DNA from: CAYXWM01 sp964468805
GTDB taxonomy: Bacteria > Bacillota > Clostridia > Lachnospirales > WRBF01
DNA: 6,226 bases
Direction: 5' to 3'
NCBI GenBank assembly: GCA_964468805.1
Contig: CAYXWM010000093.1
Location: 1-6,226, forward strand
Shown here: piece by piece, positions 6,096 to 6,226 of the stretch
Layout of the letters: each line of letters starts with the position of its first letter
How positions within the stretch are numbered: position 1 is the stretch's first letter
The notes under the pieces: model-generated
The model's input: the letters and a program-made list of their open reading frames with translations, nothing else
What the model was told of the DNA's origin: nothing
Databases searched by the model: none
Position numbers and translations under genes: made by a program

Positions 6096-6191
6096 TCGCT
6101 GTAGTTCGTCTAATTCTCATATGCACAGACTTATTCTGCCGGCATTGTTGCGAATTAAACAGAAATAATAATATTATGCATACTGCTTTTA

Positions 6192-6221
6192 ATTTTAACA
6201 TTTCCGGGGTTAATAAATCAA
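6192..6221 (-). promoter_or_regulatory. Candidate distal guaA promoter with extended -10
   Basis: On the minus strand TTGATT (6216-6221) and TAAAAT (6192-6197; 5 of 6 to the -10 consensus) are 18 bp apart, and the -10 is preceded by TG one base away, the extended -10 pattern. Transcription from about 6185 would give guaA a leader of about 180 nt. I looked for purine and ZTP riboswitch core sequences in that leader and did not find them. Confidence 0.4.
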
Positions 6222-6226
6222 GCTGT

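Noticed and set aside
6104..6155. CGAAC on the minus strand (6104-6108) and CGAAT on the plus strand (6151-6155) as a PurR PurBox pair.
   Set aside because: The flanks match the B. subtilis PurBox poorly and the spacing is far larger than the roughly 16-17 bp of known pairs.
6004..6226. A guanine or ZTP riboswitch upstream of guaA.
   Set aside because: The conserved core sequences and paired architecture of these riboswitches were not found.

Overview
The window is part of a low-to-mid GC bacterial chromosome, most probably a Clostridia-type member of the Bacillota. This is an inference. It rests on strong Shine-Dalgarno sites, a GTG start, a RecD2-type helicase, and PurB and GuaA of the long form that resembles the animal enzymes and also occurs in some anaerobic bacteria. 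All five recognisable genes lie on the minus strand, so transcription runs from high to low coordinates. Nothing on the plus strand looks like a real gene, and I see no mobile element, CRISPR array, tRNA or rRNA.

Layout in transcription order: an AT-rich upstream region with two candidate promoters and a 12-bp inverted repeat (6004-6226); guaA, GMP synthase (4156-6003); a spacer filled by a long three-tier hairpin (4025-4155); a strongly diverged PurC-like protein (3353-4024); a spacer with a near-perfect GC-rich hairpin and an 11-bp direct repeat (3202-3352); purB, adenylosuccinate lyase (1762-3201); a spacer with an 11-bp hairpin (1659-1761); purA, adenylosuccinate synthetase (378-1658); a terminator-like hairpin plus a second hairpin (208-377); and the first 69 codons of recD2, cut by the window edge (1-207).

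Four of the five genes belong to purine nucleotide synthesis. GuaA makes GMP from XMP. PurA and PurB convert IMP to AMP. PurB also cleaves SAICAR, the product of PurC. The cluster therefore sits at the IMP branch point, without guaB. The genes are co-oriented, but spacers of 103-151 bp with hairpins in every one suggest a loosely coupled transcription unit rather than a tight operon.

The most unusual item is the PurC-like protein. It keeps the overall SAICAR-synthetase layout, but the Mg2+/ATP and substrate positions that define the family are largely replaced. It may be a pseudoenzyme or an enzyme with a changed role. The spacers also carry a related set of hairpin sequences.
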